Shown here in pieces: positions 62,021 to 64,000 of a stretch of 64,000 bases of DNA. The notes below the pieces were generated by a model. The model had not been told where the DNA came from. It saw nothing but the letters and a program-made list of their open reading frames with translations, and did not search any database. How positions within the stretch are numbered: the first letter of the stretch is position 1; the number at the start of each line of letters is the position of its first letter. The stretch is from Streptomyces sp. CB02414 (GTDB lineage Bacteria > Actinomycetota > Actinomycetes > Streptomycetales > Streptomycetaceae), in NCBI RefSeq assembly GCF_001905385.1, contig NZ_LIPF01000009.1:62001-126000 (forward strand), given 5' to 3'. The position numbers and the translations under genes were made by a program.

Positions 62021-64000
62021 TTGGCGGTGTCCGCCACGAGGCGCTCGACGGCGTCGACGGCCTCGCCGACGGCGGCCGGGTTCTGGCCGCCGCCCTGGGC
62101 GACGTCCGGCTTGCCGCCACCGCCGCCGCCGAGGGTCTTGGCGGCGGTGCGCACCAGGTCACCGGCCTTGAGGCCGCGGTCGCGGGCGGCGTCGTTGGTG
62201 GCGATGACCGTGAGGGGCTTGCCGTTCACCGTGGTGAACAGGGCGACGACCGCGGCCCGGCCGCCCTGGATGCGGCCGCGCACGTCGAGGACGAGCTTGC
62301 GCAGGTCGTCGGCGGTGGTGCCGTCCGGGACCTGGCCGGTGACGACGGCGACGCCGCGTACGTCCTTGGCGGACTCGGCGAGACCGGCGGCGGCCTGGAG
62401 GACCTTCTCGGCGCGGAACTTCTCGATCTCCTTCTCGGCGTCCTTCAGCTTGCCGAGCATGGCGGAGACCTTCTCCGGAAGCTCCTCCGGGCGGCCCTTG
62501 ATCAGCTCCTGGAGCTGGGCGACGACCGTGTGCTCGCGGGCCAGGAAATTGTAGGCGTCCACGCCGACCAGGGCCTCGATGCGGCGCACACCGGAGCCGA
62601 TGGAGGACTCCCCGAGCAGCTTGACCAGGCCGAGCTGGGCGGTGTTGTGCACGTGGGTGCCGCCGCACAGCTCCTTGGAGAAGTCGCCGATGGTCACGAC
62701 GCGCACGCGCTCGCCGTACTTCTCGCCGAACTCGGCGATGGCGCCCTGCTTCTTGGCCTCGTCGATGCCCATCACGTCGGCGCGGACGTCGAGGTCGCGG
62801 GCGAGCACCTCGTTGATCTTCTGCTCGACGTCGGTCATCACGGCCGTGGGCACGGCGGCCGGGGAGCCGAAGTCGAAGCGGAAGCGGCCGGGCTGGTTCT
62901 CGGAACCGGCCTGGGCGGCCGTCGGGCCGAGGGCGTCGCGCAGCGCCTGGTGGGTCAGGTGGGTGGCCGAGTGGGCGCGGGCGATGGCCTTGCGGCGCCG
63001 GTCGTCGATGGAGGCGTGGGCCTTGGCGCCGACGGTGATCTCGCCGACCTGGACGACGCCCTTGTGGACGTAGACGCCCGGGACCGGCTTCTGGCAGTCG
63101 CGGATCTCGACGACGGCACCGGTGTCGACCTTGATCCGTCCGGTGTCGCCGATCTGGCCGCCGCCCTCGGCGTAGAACGGGGTGCGGTCGAGGACGATCT
63201 CGACCTCGTCGCCCTCGGTGGCGGCCGGGGAGGAGGCACCGTCGACGAGGATGCCGACGATCGTGGACTCGCTCTCGGTGTCCGTGTAGCCGACGAAGTC
63301 GGTGGCACCGGCCTGGTCGGCGATCTCGCGGTAGGCGCCGGCACCGGCGTGGCCGGTCTTCTTGGCCTGGGCGTCGGCCTTGGCGCGCTCCCGCTGCTCC
63401 TTCATCAGGCGCCGGAAGCCGTCCTCGTCCACGGACAGGCCCTGCTCGGCGGCCATCTCCAGGGTGAGGTCGATCGGGAAACCCCAGGTGTCGTGGAGCA
63501 GGAACGCCTTGTCGCCGGCGAGGACGGTGCCGCCGGAGGCCTTGGTGTCGCTCACGGCGGTGTCGAGGATGTTGGTGCCGGCCTTCAGCGTCTTCAGGAA
63601 GGCGTTCTCCTCGGCGAGGGCGACCTTCTCGATCCGCTCGCGGTCCGTGATCAGCTCGGGATACTGCTGCCCCATCATCTCGATCACGACGTCGATCAGG
63701 TCCTTGACGACCGGACCGGTGGCGCCGAGCAGCCGCATGTTGCGGATGGCGCGGCGCATGATGCGGCGCAGCACGTAGCCGCGGCCCTCGTTGCCGGGGG
63801 TGACGCCGTCGCCGATGAGCATGACGGAGGTGCGCATGTGGTCGGTGACCACGCGCAGGGAGACGTCCGAGGCCTGGGCGTCGCCGTAGGCCACGCCGGT
63901 CAGCTCGGTGGCCTTCTTGATGACGGCCATGGAGGTGTCGATCTCGTACATGTTCTGCACGCCCTGCAGAATCATGGCGAGGCGTTCCAGGCCGAGCCCG
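62017..64000 (-). CDS. alaS: Alanyl-tRNA synthetase (C-terminal part; start outside window)
   Basis: The reading frame runs through the right edge; about 660 residues are seen, entering at GLGLERLAMILQGVQNMYEID. The order is the tail of the catalytic core and tRNA-recognition helices, the editing domain with zinc motifs RAHSATHLTHQAL (HxxxH) and KELCGGTHVHNT (CxxxH), then the coiled-coil and Gly-rich C-Ala domain (GGGGGGKPDVAQGGG). It charges tRNA-Ala and clears Ser/Gly errors. About 230 N-terminal residues are missing from the window. It overlaps ruvX by four bases. Confidence 0.98.
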   Translation of the reverse strand, partial: GLGLERLAMILQGVQNMYEIDTSMAVIKKATELTGVAYGDAQASDVSLRVVTDHMRTSVMLIGDGVTPGNEGRGYVLRRIMRRAIRNMRLLGATGPVVKDLIDVVIEMMGQQYPELITDRERIEKVALAEENAFLKTLKAGTNILDTAVSDTKASGGTVLAGDKAFLLHDTWGFPIDLTLEMAAEQGLSVDEDGFRRLMKEQRERAKADAQAKKTGHAGAGAYREIADQAGATDFVGYTDTESESTIVGILVDGASSPAATEGDEVEIVLDRTPFYAEGGGQIGDTGRIKVDTGAVVEIRDCQKPVPGVYVHKGVVQVGEITVGAKAHASIDDRRRKAIARAHSATHLTHQALRDALGPTAAQAGSENQPGRFRFDFGSPAAVPTAVMTDVEQKINEVLARDLDVRADVMGIDEAKKQGAIAEFGEKYGERVRVVTIGDFSKELCGGTHVHNTAQLGLVKLLGESSIGSGVRRIEALVGVDAYNFLAREHTVVAQLQELIKGRPEELPEKVSAMLGKLKDAEKEIEKFRAEKVLQAAAGLAESAKDVRGVAVVTGQVPDGTTADDLRKLVLDVRGRIQGGRAAVVALFTTVNGKPLTVIATNDAARDRGLKAGDLVRTAAKTLGGGGGGKPDVAQGGGQNPAAVGEAVDAVERLVADTAK

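Overview
The window is chromosomal DNA from a high-GC actinomycete, almost certainly Streptomyces. It encodes BldD with its c-di-GMP signature, the actinobacterial nucleoid protein sIHF, a helicase-dead PriA, GTG starts and chitinase promoter direct repeats. Gene order matches what I recall of the S. coelicolor core-chromosome region around SCO1434-SCO1501; that is memory, not a search. I see no insertion sequence, prophage, CRISPR array, tRNA or rRNA.

Layout. 1-4.8 kb: end of an unrecognised gene, a possible small RNA, an EccA/CbxX-type AAA+ protein and two CNNM/CorC-type membrane proteins. 5.0-10.0 kb: one minus-strand operon, ribE-ribM-ribBA-ribH-hisE-hisG-PH protein, headed by an FMN riboswitch. 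10.2-20.4 kb: accessory metabolism, with a GH18 chitinase behind DasR-type sites, a ROK regulator divergent from an MFS transporter, a thioesterase, a uracil permease, a GH6 glucanase, a DUF5995 protein and an F420-type oxidoreductase.

20.4-27.5 kb is the most distinctive part. A DavB-like flavin amino-acid 2-monooxygenase and a DavA-like amidase form an operon. Nearby, an APC/CAT amino-acid permease and an Lrp/AsnC regulator form another. Upstream of both operons lie helically phased GTTGCG repeats, placed the same distance from a putative -10 box. I propose a local regulon for uptake and oxidative decarboxylation of a basic amino acid (lysine or arginine).

27.5-41.3 kb, mostly minus strand: GuaB1 (GMP reductase type), barstar-like protein, SorC regulator, rpe, rsmB, fmt, priA, metK, coaBC, rpoZ, gmk and sIHF. 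41.5-51.6 kb: the pyrimidine operon pyrR-pyrB-pyrC-(PH-like)-carA-carB-pyrD-pyrF. It has a PyrR-binding RNA loop over the pyrR ribosome site, and a pair of mutually exclusive hairpins between carB and pyrD. 51.7-52.3 kb: bldD with a BldD-like box at its own promoter. 52.4-64 kb: nusB, efp, a diverged M24 peptidase homologue, a P-loop protein, aroB-aroK-aroC, aroE, mltG, ruvX and the 3' part of alaS. Many junctions overlap by 1-8 bases, which points to translational coupling.
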